A stretch of DNA of 64,000 bases from Lachnospiraceae bacterium (GCA_910575075.1 CAJTCY010000011.1:62001-126000); one strand, 5' to 3'. Shown: positions 20,201 to 27,681, numbered from the stretch's first letter. Translations and numbers: made by a program. The notes: generated from the sequence alone by a model not told the origin.

Positions 20201-20930
20201 AGTACACACCGATGGATATCATGGAAGCAAGATTGGCAAGCTCCCAGTTCGCCCAATAATTTCCAATATAAGCGTCATTATGGCGAATCATAAAATCATC
20301 ATTCATCGGATAAAACACATTCAGCAAAAGACGCTTAAGCCCCTCATTATCAAATCCAGGATAATCACGCATCATTTCTCCAAGATTTGCAAGCTCATAG
20401 CCCTGCAGGCCCGCTGCAAGAAAACGGTCTGCATTTCCTCCCAGCCCTTTCATGACGGATGTCCAGCCATTGATGATCCGGCAGGCTGCTTCTCCGTGCG
20501 GTTCATCGCCGCTTACCTTCCAAATCAGAGCATTCTGATAAGCTCGCCTGACGTCTATACGCAATTGGTTGATACTGTCACGTCCGCCGCCTCTGGTTAC
20601 CGTCTCCAGAGGACGCGGCCACCAGTTTGGATTTGAAAAAGTATCCCACCACAACGCATCCCAGGTTGCCTTATTTGGCTGTACCTCATTATCAATATTC
20701 TCCTTCATCTTCTCAAAGCCTGCCTGAGTATGAAGCAGCCCCGGATGCTTGAATCTACTGTCTGCAGATCCAGACGCCTGAGCATCTTTCGTACTGTCTG
20801 CAGTAGTTTCTTCTGCCGCCTGCACTTCGAATCCCGTCAACGGCAGGCTTCCCACCAACATTGCCACTGCCAGAAGCAGCGACACTATGGAGGAAAATTT
20901 CCATTGTCTTGTTCCCTTCCTTCGTGTCAT
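14292..20930 (-). CDS. Giant secreted alginate-lyase-fold protein with four LamG and three FIVAR modules
   Basis: A 2212-residue exported protein. A signal peptide ends near residue 39 (FEVQAAEE). Residues 55-420 form an alginate-lyase-like (alpha/alpha) domain with QESVRDQGHTTLG, where the catalytic-region His sits, and NYWANWELANLAS, resembling uronan/alginate polysaccharide lyases. A ricin-like beta-trefoil segment follows (about 445-595). Four LamG domains start near residues 597, 812, 1208 and 1488, each opening with a FTFDD-type strand; helical FIVAR-like spacers lie between LamG2-3 and LamG3-4. Three FIVAR repeats (1700-1897), a Pro/Gly/Asp linker, a Big_2 domain and two Lys-rich Fn3 modules end it. 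No LPXTG. AAGGAGAGG precedes the ATG. The substrate is unproven; an acidic plant or host polysaccharide is likely. Confidence 0.85.
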   Translation of the reverse strand: MTRRKGTRQWKFSSIVSLLLAVAMLVGSLPLTGFEVQAAEETTADSTKDAQASGSADSRFKHPGLLHTQAGFEKMKENIDNEVQPNKATWDALWWDTFSNPNWWPRPLETVTRGGGRDSINQLRIDVRRAYQNALIWKVSGDEPHGEAACRIINGWTSVMKGLGGNADRFLAAGLQGYELANLGEMMRDYPGFDNEGLKRLLLNVFYPMNDDFMIRHNDAYIGNYWANWELANLASMISIGVYCDREDIYERALNYFKTGKGNGSFYHTMPYVFEEEGVAQWQESVRDQGHTTLGLVLCGVIMETAWNQGDDLYSLSDNRFLKSVEYVAGYNSLGKEMPSTGYEYRQGKNGKPVWYVGNTDYQRGSWRPIYFQMYNHYVNRKGLEMPNLHQMIYDREDNYIEGGAGNSLDELGWYGVTYANLDERVEDVPVEGEMTDGVYRILSAASGKSLVVNKEGNLASAAKGTRKDEWWIFKNKGDGEYTITNLMTGKRMQVNSTGNAEDHNGYYSYGTQIGTGEAIDSEDGKASLTQSFAFVPESDGSFRIVPSLNYLVFALDGNNQEDNARIIQWRNDAVGAYWNSYNNAQRWRVEKATEVGAEFTFDDGSTGFRTEYAYFDGDYTLQRHGDGMALSFDGSGEFQTLGTITGKSIFAGISGFTVSFEVRPKSGSKNWLFYAASDGKNQQAAQASYLGIKEENGTVTAEVCKEGAVSAASGSVNEIVGKGSWYQVSVTFSNKETILYVNGQELARAERDYPITEIINENSVLQLGKANLGTGEFCQGAVDNFKFIGHAMTAEEVLSEASEFADVNLPEVLAEFTFDDEETGFTGGLATASGPHSLQDHDGGKALFLDGWRDFLKVTGKDGGSLVPGGLLKEMTITMQVKMESGTGWVFYAAPNENSQIWQQEQYLAIMDSNGEMVAQRFKNQGSHSPYPRVEGKKDAWHYITVVFSETETVIYDNGKEKGRVENSTPLNEILGANSIWQIGKANWQGGEYFRGLIDNYKILSRALTPEEVNADALQYVDKTALQEAVASQSAEGQEIYSQQRWQDYQTAVANAQQVLADEAALQDEVDPAEEALNKVQAWMRMDEALYYAIAENQEANYTAKTWAPYGTALAAAKALNANQEAANADLKSAAKSLRETQSALVNKAETVAEAIRRIDDIGTVEQTLECSRKVILARQMCNLLTEGELADVTNLALLEAAEAAMSDYLAEFTFDDNETGFIGGQAVAEGSYSIKHGALYFDGKKDWLNVTKADGSSLLTGKDQLTFSFAAHPGENELSNWFFFAAPNNNAQELNKETYLAALGLGSGIITERYKNDGARPDTAKVDKTEVSDWIYVTVVYDTGKTILYLDGEKKAETASSIALQDILGGNSVLQIGKGNWGNGEYYDGYLDNFKVLGRSMTPEEIKAEAEAYHNNSINVVKIENIIQGIDGLTDIEANLETRKTLEELRANYESLNAVEKELVTNIETLVGAEEVYQEKVEDAEAVLAEFTLDDAENGLKGSGAVAEIKNAGEQTATEFTEDGEKKALSLDGSSWLEVKKEDGSPLLTNVEELTVSYYSKVGRTETNWAFYAAQNNESQNPGAEKYVGILENNGSVTAERFLNGRQPSASGKAENGWNHVVVVYGADETKIYVNGVLADTAANNGALTEILGSESILQLGKANWGEGEYYLGLLDDVKIYNHAFTEREIKILRGEIADPKELKGKIQEAKLVNQRNYTEESYAALREAIKQARKDMQTADTEEQVAQAVAKLQKAIDELVPKALDKEALQTKIAEAKAIEKGEHTQASYDHLQTAIEEAETALNTARLQHEIDEALENLENAIGALKKLVYTELDNLIAQAREKEAEKYTEQTYQALQAAIQTAEQARDEAATQADVELAVKDLQAAIDALERKDTEEPGGPDDPGKPEDPGDNENPGDNENPGDNKPGDNKPGADGDKDVLVKELKINPSNKNLTVGESFAVQVTVSPDNAKNKEVQLSSSNPAVAQVSGKTVTAVGAGEAVISAKALDGSKAEAAITVKVNLNMVSTVKAVQQSSKKYVTVSYGKVNGAASYDIYRSVKAGSGYQKIGSSTGTNYVDKKAAAGKTYYYKVTAKAKTAGCDSVISTKYAKVKVLAIPKVKVKAQKGRKVTVSWKKLKGVNGYAVYTSTKKTKGFKAVKTIKKAKTVKAVIKAKKTVKKLYVKVRPYYLEKGKKVFGTYSKTMTVKIKK

Positions 20931-21069
20931 CGTTCCTCTCCTTCTTTACATAATATGGGCAAATTATGTCTTACCACCCACGATAATTTTGTACTTTTAT
21001 TATAATATCTTTTTAAATACAAAACATATCTTTTTCGAGCCAGTTTTGAGCAATTTCGATTATTTTTAA

Positions 21070-21122
21070 TTGTTAACCTTTTTAATTATTCGGTTGACAT
21101 TCGGAGAAATACCATATATAAT
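21070..21122 (+). promoter_or_regulatory. bioY promoter with BirA-type operator
   Basis: TTGACA (21094-21099) and TATAAT (21117-21122) with a 17-base spacer form a consensus promoter. Overlapping the -35 is an inverted repeat TGTTAAC (21071-21077), 15 bases, GTTGACA (21093-21099). This matches the half-sites and spacing known for the biotin repressor BirA in Firmicutes. A further GGTTGACAA half-site lies at 21130-21138. Biotin-dependent repression of bioY is therefore expected. Confidence 0.78.
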
Positions 21123-21177
21123 GCATTATGGTTGACAAAATTATCTAAATCTTATCTGTAAAGAAAGGAACGTAATA

Positions 21178-21762
21178 ATGACACAGACATCAAACGGTCT
21201 TAACAACCCCACCCCTGTAAAACAGAAATTTTCTGTACGCCAGCTTGCCGTAATCGGCGTTATGACAGCCGTCACCTGTATTCTGGCGCCTTTTTCCATC
21301 CCTATAGGACCAGTACCGATTTCATTGACAAATCTCGCCATTTATTTTTCCCTGTACGTCCTTGGCATGAAAAAGGGCACCATCTCTTATCTGGTATATC
21401 TTCTGATTGGATTTATCGGAGTCCCAGTGTTTTCCGGCTTCACCAGCGGACCGGAAAAGCTTTTCGGCCCCACGGGAGGATATCTGATCGGATTTATCCC
21501 GATGGCTGTACTGGCGGGCATTCTAATTGACAAGTTCAGCAGCAGCCGTATTATTTCTTTCCTGGGAATGGCGGCCGGCACTGTAATCTGTTACGGTATC
21601 GGCACAGCATGGCTTGCCTGGCAGGCACATTTAGACTGGAAAGCCGCGCTGTTCGCCGGTGTGATCCCCTTTATTCCGGGGGATGTCATTAAAATAGCAC
21701 TTGCCGCAATTGCAGGACCTGAGATTCGTAAACAGTTAATTCGTGCCGGGCTGTTCTGTTAA
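21178..21762 (+). CDS. bioY: Biotin transporter BioY (ECF S component)
   Basis: A 194-residue membrane protein, the substrate-binding S component of an energy-coupling-factor biotin importer. Six hydrophobic segments are visible, with the BioY signature GPVPISLTNLAIYFSLYVLG after the first and the GFIGVPVFSGF / GPTGGYLIGFI segment in the middle. AAAGGAACG lies before the ATG. It is alone in its transcript behind a BirA-type operator and has no ATPase or T component adjacent, so it probably uses a shared ECF module encoded elsewhere. Confidence 0.95.
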   Translation: MTQTSNGLNNPTPVKQKFSVRQLAVIGVMTAVTCILAPFSIPIGPVPISLTNLAIYFSLYVLGMKKGTISYLVYLLIGFIGVPVFSGFTSGPEKLFGPTGGYLIGFIPMAVLAGILIDKFSSSRIISFLGMAAGTVICYGIGTAWLAWQAHLDWKAALFAGVIPFIPGDVIKIALAAIAGPEIRKQLIRAGLFC

Positions 21763-21788
21763 ATATCCAGACCATAATTTTTCTTAAA

Positions 21789-21888
21789 ATGCAGACAGGA
21801 TTCGGATGTCAAAAGGTAGTGAAATGAAATGAAGCTGGCAATTTGCATTTATAATACCACCTTTTGACACCTGAATCCTATTCTGCAT
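21789..21888. repeat. Long imperfect inverted repeat after bioY
   Basis: Arms of about 37 bases, 21789-21825 and 21852-21888, share GGATTC(A/G)G(A/G)TGTCAAAAGGT in inverted orientation around a loop of 26 bases. The right arm overlaps the end of the broken restriction-specificity gene. It could be a two-way terminator or the end of a small palindromic mobile element; it marks the change from GC-balanced to AT-rich DNA. Confidence 0.7.
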
Positions 21889-22096
21889 ATATCACTTCTT
21901 CATTCAATATGTTTAGGGCCTGCTGTTCCAATTCATATGCCTGATATCGTTTTCTGTTTGCCTCTAACGCCAAACGATTGATCTTGCTTTGAACCTCTTT
22001 GGACTTTAAAATAGGAATTTCAACAGAGGCCAGGCTTTTATCATCAATCATATTTACCACGGAACCAAAGTGAAAATCGAAGATAGCTAATGTATT
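21878..22096 (-). pseudogene. Type I restriction specificity subunit (HsdS), C-terminal remnant
   Basis: In one minus-strand frame, after an in-frame stop at 22097-22099, the sequence reads FHFGSVVNMIDDKSL, then a SIPLL-type segment (SVEIPILKSKEVQSKIN) and a helical tail rich in EANRKRYQAYELEQQA. This is the conserved C-terminal end of HsdS target-recognition subunits. Only about 72 residues of the usual 380-420 remain, and no start, first recognition domain, HsdM or HsdR is present. It lies directly upstream of the AT-rich kinase/ATPase pair and suggests this site has hosted defence genes before. Confidence 0.72.
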
Positions 22097-22327
22097 TTAG
22101 GTTAATATATGGTACAATCATCTTATAAAAAATTGTGCTATATTTTTCCAGTAACGTAAAAGTATTTTAATGACCTAAAATTTTGAAATTATAGAAAGGA
22201 AATTATTTTTTTGTAATTTCATTATATTTTTTATTGATAATAATTTAGTTGTAGTTTTATATGTCAATTAGAAAACAGAAAAAGATTTGCTGAATATAAA
22301 TTTATGAACAGAATAAGAGGGGATAAT
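22097..22327 (+). other. AT-rich promoter region of the kinase/ATPase pair
   Basis: This spacer of about 230 bases is strongly AT-rich and contains no reading frame I can support. A TTGATA-like box lies near 22234, but no clean -10 at proper spacing is evident, so the promoter of the kinase gene is only presumed to be here. Confidence 0.4.
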
Positions 22328-23329
22328 ATGTTGGAAATTGGTTCAGTAGTTGATGAAAAATATCGGATATTATGCGAGATTGGTCGTGGCGGTATGAGTA
22401 TTGTGTATATGGCAGTCAATGAGAGAATAAATAGAACCTGTGCCATTAAGGAAGTCTATCGGCATGGAGGGGTAGATTTTGATGAAATAAAGAAAGGATT
22501 TATGATAGAAATAGAAATGCTCCGAAGGCTTTCTCATGCCCATTTGCCTAACATCAATGACGTTATCGACAAGGAAGATACTTTTTTGATTGTGATGGAT
22601 TACATAGAAGGGAACACTCTGGACAAATCTCTACAAGAATTTGGTCCCCAGCCTCAAGAATTGGTATTTGACTGGGCAAAACAGCTTTGTAATGTGTTGG
22701 GATACCTTCACACCCGAAAACCTCCTATTATTTACCGTGACGTCAAGCCTTCTAATATCATGCTAAAACCCGATGGGAATTTGATTTTGATAGATTTTGG
22801 TACCGCAAGAGAGTTTAAAGAGGAAAATTTAGCAGACACCACTTGCTTAGGAACATTAGGTTATGCAGCCCCAGAACAATTTGGCGGTAGAGGTCAGACT
22901 GATGCCAGAACGGATATTTATGGCTTGGGGGCTACCTTATATCATTTAGTGACAGGCAAAAATCCCTGTGAACCCCCCTATGAACTTCTGCCTATCCGCA
23001 AAATCAATCCAGCCCTGTCTGCTAGATTGCAAAAAATTATCCAGAAATGTACGAATAACGATCCAGATGACAGGTATCAAAGCTGCGAGGAGCTTATGTA
23101 CGAACTAGAGCATTATGTCTTCCTGAACTTACCACGGAAAATAAATTTTTATAGAAAACCATTAAATATTCTTATATCTATAATAAAAAGCAGAAAAAGG
23201 AATAACGATGCAGAAAAAGAAAATAGTGCTATAAGTAATTCCTTTGTTACAGATGATCCTAAAATAATAAAATATAATGCCAATCTTATAAAGATGCAAC
23301 ATGATGATTCAGCTAATATGGAATTATAA
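22328..23329 (+). CDS. Soluble Ser/Thr protein kinase (Hanks type)
   Basis: Start set at the ATG at 22328, preceded by AGAGGGG; an in-frame ATG at 22304 lacks a ribosome site. The 333-residue protein has a complete kinase domain in about residues 10-270: glycine loop GRGGMSIVY, ATP-binding Lys in CAIKEV, catalytic loop YRDVKPSNIML with Asp, DFG in LIDFGTAREF, and APE in GYAAPEQFGG. The C-terminal 60 residues are charged and Ser/Thr-bearing, with no membrane segment and no PASTA repeats, unlike the housekeeping PrkC/PknB kinase. The next gene starts 13 bases after its stop and encodes an FHA domain, the usual reader of phospho-threonine, so the two very likely work together. Confidence 0.92.
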   Translation: MLEIGSVVDEKYRILCEIGRGGMSIVYMAVNERINRTCAIKEVYRHGGVDFDEIKKGFMIEIEMLRRLSHAHLPNINDVIDKEDTFLIVMDYIEGNTLDKSLQEFGPQPQELVFDWAKQLCNVLGYLHTRKPPIIYRDVKPSNIMLKPDGNLILIDFGTAREFKEENLADTTCLGTLGYAAPEQFGGRGQTDARTDIYGLGATLYHLVTGKNPCEPPYELLPIRKINPALSARLQKIIQKCTNNDPDDRYQSCEELMYELEHYVFLNLPRKINFYRKPLNILISIIKSRKRNNDAEKENSAISNSFVTDDPKIIKYNANLIKMQHDDSANMEL

Positions 23330-23342
23330 GGGGAGAATAAAG

Positions 23343-26177
23343 ATGATTATTTATAACGAAAAAACTCTAAATAACCTTGCTTATCGTAAATTGTATTTAT
23401 TTTCAGACTATCACATTATTAATTCAACTCACTTATTTGATGACGGTACAATTCCATATATCAAACACAGACCATATATTGATAGACTAAAAGAAAGAAT
23501 CCGTCAATCTGATGGGGGAGCTATTTTAATAACTGGATTTCGTGGAGTTGGTAAATCGACTCTCATACATAATGCCATTTCAGAACTTAATAAGGAAAAA
23601 AAAGCACTTAAGATTGTTAAAGCCACAATTATTTTGTCGTCAGAAAAAAGCTATTCAGAAATATTGTTTGAGATAATCAGGCGATTGTATGAAATTCTTA
23701 TTAAAGAAAATATATGGGAACAATTAAGTTTTGTAACACAAAATAGGATTAAACTTGCATATGCTAGGACTTCACTTCGCATCAAACATAGTGAAAATCT
23801 TGGAATTGAAAGTGAAATTTCTTCTCCGTCCACAAAAAATTTAAATCCATTATTCAAAGGAAAAACTACTTCTCAAGTTACTGATGAAGCAATATATTTG
23901 GCTTTTTCTGAACAAGATATCGAATACGAATTAATGCAGATTATTGAAACCATCAGCAGTGAAAACATGTCAATCAAAACAGTTATCATATTTGATGAAA
24001 TAGATAAATTGACATGTAATGAGTCTGGAATAAATTGTTTTGAAACTATGTTGAGCAGAATGAAAAATTTAATTAGTGCAACTACTTCATTATTTGTATT
24101 TGTAGCTGGCATTGATATTTATGAAAAATGGGAAGTTGACAGAGAGAAGATTAATAGTTTATACGATAGTTTATTTCATTGGCACTTATATTTGCCTTGT
24201 GTATGGGACTCTGTCGAACTTATTTTTGATATAATTAAAGAAAAGGAATATGTATATGAACCTATTGATTCAAGTTTTCAAGAATTTGTCAATTATAAGT
24301 TTACTCAAACCTTGCAACTACCTTTTAAAATGATTAGAGATTATATTTTTTTTAAAGGAAAAGGGATTCCACGAAAAATAATTTCTATTTTTAATGATTT
24401 TGTTTCATGGGATAAAAAGCAGCCTTATTTTCTATTAACCTCTAAATTGACAAAAGGTATATTACAGATAAGCAAACTATGTGAAAAATTTTACATTTAT
24501 GTCAATAAGAATACCTTTCGTACTGTTATAGAAAAAGATATATATTGTTCTGTTTTTTTATCCATGTTAGATTATTTGTTTTTTAGAACAGATTTTGAAT
24601 TTACAAAAGATGAATTGACAACTGCGCTTCTTTATGAAAACGAATTATTTATTTTAAATTTTGATAAAGTTGTAGAAACTTTACTTCATGTGTTTATAGA
24701 CGAAAAAATAATTAAAGATAATGGCGTAAAGTACGAGGTAATCGATGCTTCTATTTTGCTCCGTGATCAGTCATTATCAGTTCTAGATGCAAATATTCTA
24801 ATCGATCATAGCGATAATCTTTTTTTTGACAAACAGGCAGAAAAAGAATCTTCTATTGATGAAAGATTCCATGAACAAATAGATATCTTAAAATATGAAG
24901 ATGTTACAAATTTTTGGAAACCATTTAATGCTAAGAGTATAATTGCCGCTTCGCCAGAACTAATGTCCTTTCAAGTTGAAAATATAATAAATGGCGATAA
25001 AAATCTCGCTGTTCTCTATACTCCACATAATCGCGATAAAATTAGGAAAGTTGGAAATTTATATAAAGCTGGTTCTTACCGTATTCGTAGCAAATATCTT
25101 ATTGATACAACTGATATTATAAAAGATGGAGCTCCAGTAACTTCTTTGCGAAAAGCTGTAGAAGGATATTCTTTAAAAGATATGCTTGTTGCAAAGTTCA
25201 AAGAAAAATACATTTATCTCATAATGAAACAAATACTAGATTTTTTGGATGATTTACATAATAAAAATTTTTTTAATATTAAGTTAAAACCTAATAATAT
25301 TTTAATTTGTAGAAACGGTTCTATAAAAATACTTGACCTGCAGCATATATGCAATATAAATGGTGATTTAACACCATATCCAACACGTATTTATTCTGCA
25401 CCTGAAATTTATTATTCAATACATGATTTCTCATCAGACTTTTATTCGGCTGGTATATTGCTCTTTGAATTAATTTTGGGAGTTAACCTGGATAATATTT
25501 GTTTTGAACGTCATATAGATATCAATAATTATTTTGAAAAAATAAAATGTTCTAAAAAACTATGGAAGGTGCTGCTAAAAGCAACATCATTTGATATTTC
25601 TAATCGTTACTCCAGTTCAAAGATGTTTCTCGACGCTTTAAATAAGTGTCCAGAGTTCAGACGTTATAAAAAAATACCATACCCGCAGAGTGAGGAAGGT
25701 ATAGTCACAAATCATATTATCATCCAGAAGCCTTTGGCAGTTAGATCTGCGGTACAGACATCGAAGCAACTTTCAGAAACTTCTATTTTGGGCGCAGGAT
25801 ATTTTGGTGTAACTTCTATGTTAAGCAATCATTCTTTAAATACGGATTCAGAACTGTCATTTCCTTATTTGCTACGAAGAAAAACAAATGAGATAGTAAA
25901 GATTAACAAAACTGTATTTCGTATAGGAAAAGAAAAAGGAATGATGGATTATTATATTGATGGTAATCCTTCTATTAGCAGAGAGCATGCCTGTATTTTC
26001 ATGCGTAAGGGGAAATATTTTATTCAAGACAATGATTCGACTAATGGAACATATATTAATGAAATGAGAATTAATTCAAGGACAGATGTAGCTCTAAATG
26101 ATAAAGATATCATTCGTTTAGCGAATGAAGAATTGATATTTAATATAAATGAAAAAGGATTTCATAATAACATGTAG
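23343..26177 (+). CDS. P-loop ATPase - degenerate kinase - FHA fusion protein
   Basis: Start at the ATG at 23343, directly after AAGGGGAG. The 944-residue protein has an AAA/STAND-like ATPase in the first third (Walker A GFRGVGKST near residue 65; Walker B VIIFDEIDKL near 214), then a helical/winged-helix-like stretch. Residues about 540-780 resemble a protein kinase: NIKLKPNNILI in place of HRD-x-K-x-x-N (the catalytic Asp is Lys), ILDLQ in place of DFG, and a kept APE (YSAPEIYY). It is probably a pseudokinase. The last 95 residues are an FHA domain with RIGKEKG, SREHACIF and DNDSTNGTYIN. No membrane segments. It is more AT-rich than flanking genes. I know no named family with this architecture; a phospho-signalling or defence role is inference. 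Confidence 0.85.
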   Translation: MIIYNEKTLNNLAYRKLYLFSDYHIINSTHLFDDGTIPYIKHRPYIDRLKERIRQSDGGAILITGFRGVGKSTLIHNAISELNKEKKALKIVKATIILSSEKSYSEILFEIIRRLYEILIKENIWEQLSFVTQNRIKLAYARTSLRIKHSENLGIESEISSPSTKNLNPLFKGKTTSQVTDEAIYLAFSEQDIEYELMQIIETISSENMSIKTVIIFDEIDKLTCNESGINCFETMLSRMKNLISATTSLFVFVAGIDIYEKWEVDREKINSLYDSLFHWHLYLPCVWDSVELIFDIIKEKEYVYEPIDSSFQEFVNYKFTQTLQLPFKMIRDYIFFKGKGIPRKIISIFNDFVSWDKKQPYFLLTSKLTKGILQISKLCEKFYIYVNKNTFRTVIEKDIYCSVFLSMLDYLFFRTDFEFTKDELTTALLYENELFILNFDKVVETLLHVFIDEKIIKDNGVKYEVIDASILLRDQSLSVLDANILIDHSDNLFFDKQAEKESSIDERFHEQIDILKYEDVTNFWKPFNAKSIIAASPELMSFQVENIINGDKNLAVLYTPHNRDKIRKVGNLYKAGSYRIRSKYLIDTTDIIKDGAPVTSLRKAVEGYSLKDMLVAKFKEKYIYLIMKQILDFLDDLHNKNFFNIKLKPNNILICRNGSIKILDLQHICNINGDLTPYPTRIYSAPEIYYSIHDFSSDFYSAGILLFELILGVNLDNICFERHIDINNYFEKIKCSKKLWKVLLKATSFDISNRYSSSKMFLDALNKCPEFRRYKKIPYPQSEEGIVTNHIIIQKPLAVRSAVQTSKQLSETSILGAGYFGVTSMLSNHSLNTDSELSFPYLLRRKTNEIVKINKTVFRIGKEKGMMDYYIDGNPSISREHACIFMRKGKYFIQDNDSTNGTYINEMRINSRTDVALNDKDIIRLANEELIFNINEKGFHNNM

Positions 26178-26240
26178 TTAAAAATGTTGTTAGTACTAAT
26201 AGAACTATTGGTATAATCAAAAATTTTCATCATGTTAAAA

Positions 26241-26285
26241 GAGGCTGCCGCACCAATGATTTTCAACCATTGATGCGGCAGCCTC
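26241..26285 (-). terminator. Bidirectional terminator between the ATPase and cohesin-like genes
   Basis: An inverted repeat of 18 bp with one mismatch: GAGGCTGCCGCACCAATG (26241-26258) pairs with 26268-26285. A TTTT run follows on the minus strand. It lies between convergent genes, 9 bases from the cohesin-like gene stop, and belongs to the CTGCCGC family. Confidence 0.85.
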
Positions 26286-26293
26286 ATTCTGAT

Positions 26294-27661
26294 TTATCTT
26301 GCTTTCACTTTTACTGCCAAACTGTAATTTCCGCTCAGACTCTTGCCTTTTTTCTGCTTTTCAAATGCGCAAACCTTATAGTACCACACTTTGGAACTCG
26401 TTGGCACATTCTCTGTAAATTTAAGACTGGAAGCCTTGTTGATCGTTTTCACCAGTTTGTATTTACCAGTTTTTGTCTTACTTCTGTAGATCTTATATCC
26501 AGCCGCCCTTGATACCTTCTTCCATTTGAGGGTGACGGATTTCCCATTTAAGGAAACACTCAGCTTCGGTGATTTCGTCTTGGCTGACTCCGCTTTACTA
26601 AAGCTACCTGAAACCATATTACCAGCTTTTTTGATATACGCCTTCACCTTATAGTAATATGTCTTTCCAGAAGGATGCTTTAAGGTACAGGAAGTAGTTT
26701 TTCCATTTTTGATGTCTTTTACAAGTGTATATTTTCCGGTTTTCTTAGCACTGCGGTAAATCTGATAACCACTGGCCTTACTTACTTCCTGCCAGGTAAG
26801 CGTAACCTTCGATGTATTCTTATACTGCGGAGAAAATTCTTTTACCTTATTCGGACCAACCGTAATGCTGACTACCGGGCTGTAATCTCCATAGGAAATA
26901 CTGCCGTCCGCATCTTTCTTAAATGCACGGATACTGAAAGAATGATCTGTAGCATAAGCATAATTCTTAGTAACTGAATTAGCTGAAGCAGACAGAGTTG
27001 TAACACGGGTATTCTTTCCGCCTTTCACCTCATAGAGCACATATCCGTCAGCGCCGTCAATCTTCTCCCAGGAAAACGCAACAGACCTGGAACCATTTTT
27101 TACCGAAGCCTTTAATTTGGGGGTTTTTCCAAAAGCTGAACCAGTTGTTTCCACCAGAACAGGTTCCGAATCTGCAATAGATTCTGTCATGGCAGATACC
27201 CCGTTGGCGTCCATATATTTCACCATAGGCTTTCCATTATCATCCAGCTCGCCTGCTGTTTCCACCTTAATCTTGTATTGCTGGCTGGTGGGGCGCACTG
27301 ACAAAGTTCCCAGCTTTACAGATTCACTGCCGCTAAAAATGCTTTTGTCCTTCTTGCCAGATAAAATTAAATCTACCAAATAGGTTCCATTTTCCCCAGG
27401 CATTATAACAGCATCTTTGATCTCGCTGTTTACTGCACTGTCAAATGTGAAAACTGGAGCCCCCATGGTTCCGCTGTCAGCAGAAACACGAAGCTGCATC
27501 CGCAGGGATGTAATCACTCCTGACTTTCCAGCCGGTATATCAACAGAAACAGCAACATCTTTATCTTTTACTGTGAGATTATTTTCTGCTGCATCTGCGG
27601 TCAGCGGAACTATCGTGAAAAGGAAAAATGACACCATTATTATTTTTAACCATTTTTTCAT
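26294..27661 (-). CDS. Secreted cohesin-like domain protein with Fn3 repeats
   Basis: Start set at the ATG at 27661 after AAGGAGAGG, which gives MKKWLKIIMVSFFLF followed by a signal peptidase site (TADAAEN). The mature protein (455 residues in all) begins with a beta-rich domain of about 140 residues (VSVDIPAGKSGVITSLRM, FTFDSAV, SESVKLGTLSV) that resembles cohesin-type modules. Three or four Lys/Tyr-rich Fn3 modules follow (repeating SGYQIYRSAKKTGKY / AGYKIYRSKTKTGKY). No sortase motif is visible. It starts 20 bases after the stop of the dockerin-bearing M60 peptidase gene. If the first domain is a true cohesin, the pair could dock; the cohesin call is my inference from pattern, the Fn3 call is firm. 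Confidence 0.7.
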   Translation of the reverse strand: MKKWLKIIMVSFFLFTIVPLTADAAENNLTVKDKDVAVSVDIPAGKSGVITSLRMQLRVSADSGTMGAPVFTFDSAVNSEIKDAVIMPGENGTYLVDLILSGKKDKSIFSGSESVKLGTLSVRPTSQQYKIKVETAGELDDNGKPMVKYMDANGVSAMTESIADSEPVLVETTGSAFGKTPKLKASVKNGSRSVAFSWEKIDGADGYVLYEVKGGKNTRVTTLSASANSVTKNYAYATDHSFSIRAFKKDADGSISYGDYSPVVSITVGPNKVKEFSPQYKNTSKVTLTWQEVSKASGYQIYRSAKKTGKYTLVKDIKNGKTTSCTLKHPSGKTYYYKVKAYIKKAGNMVSGSFSKAESAKTKSPKLSVSLNGKSVTLKWKKVSRAAGYKIYRSKTKTGKYKLVKTINKASSLKFTENVPTSSKVWYYKVCAFEKQKKGKSLSGNYSLAVKVKAR

Positions 27662-27681
27662 TTTAGCCTCTCCTTGTACTA

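Noticed and set aside
19419-20636. A 405-codon plus-strand frame opposite the lyase gene
   Set aside because: Length alone is impressive, but it mirrors the conserved alginate-lyase domain and lacks a start signal and protein-like motifs.
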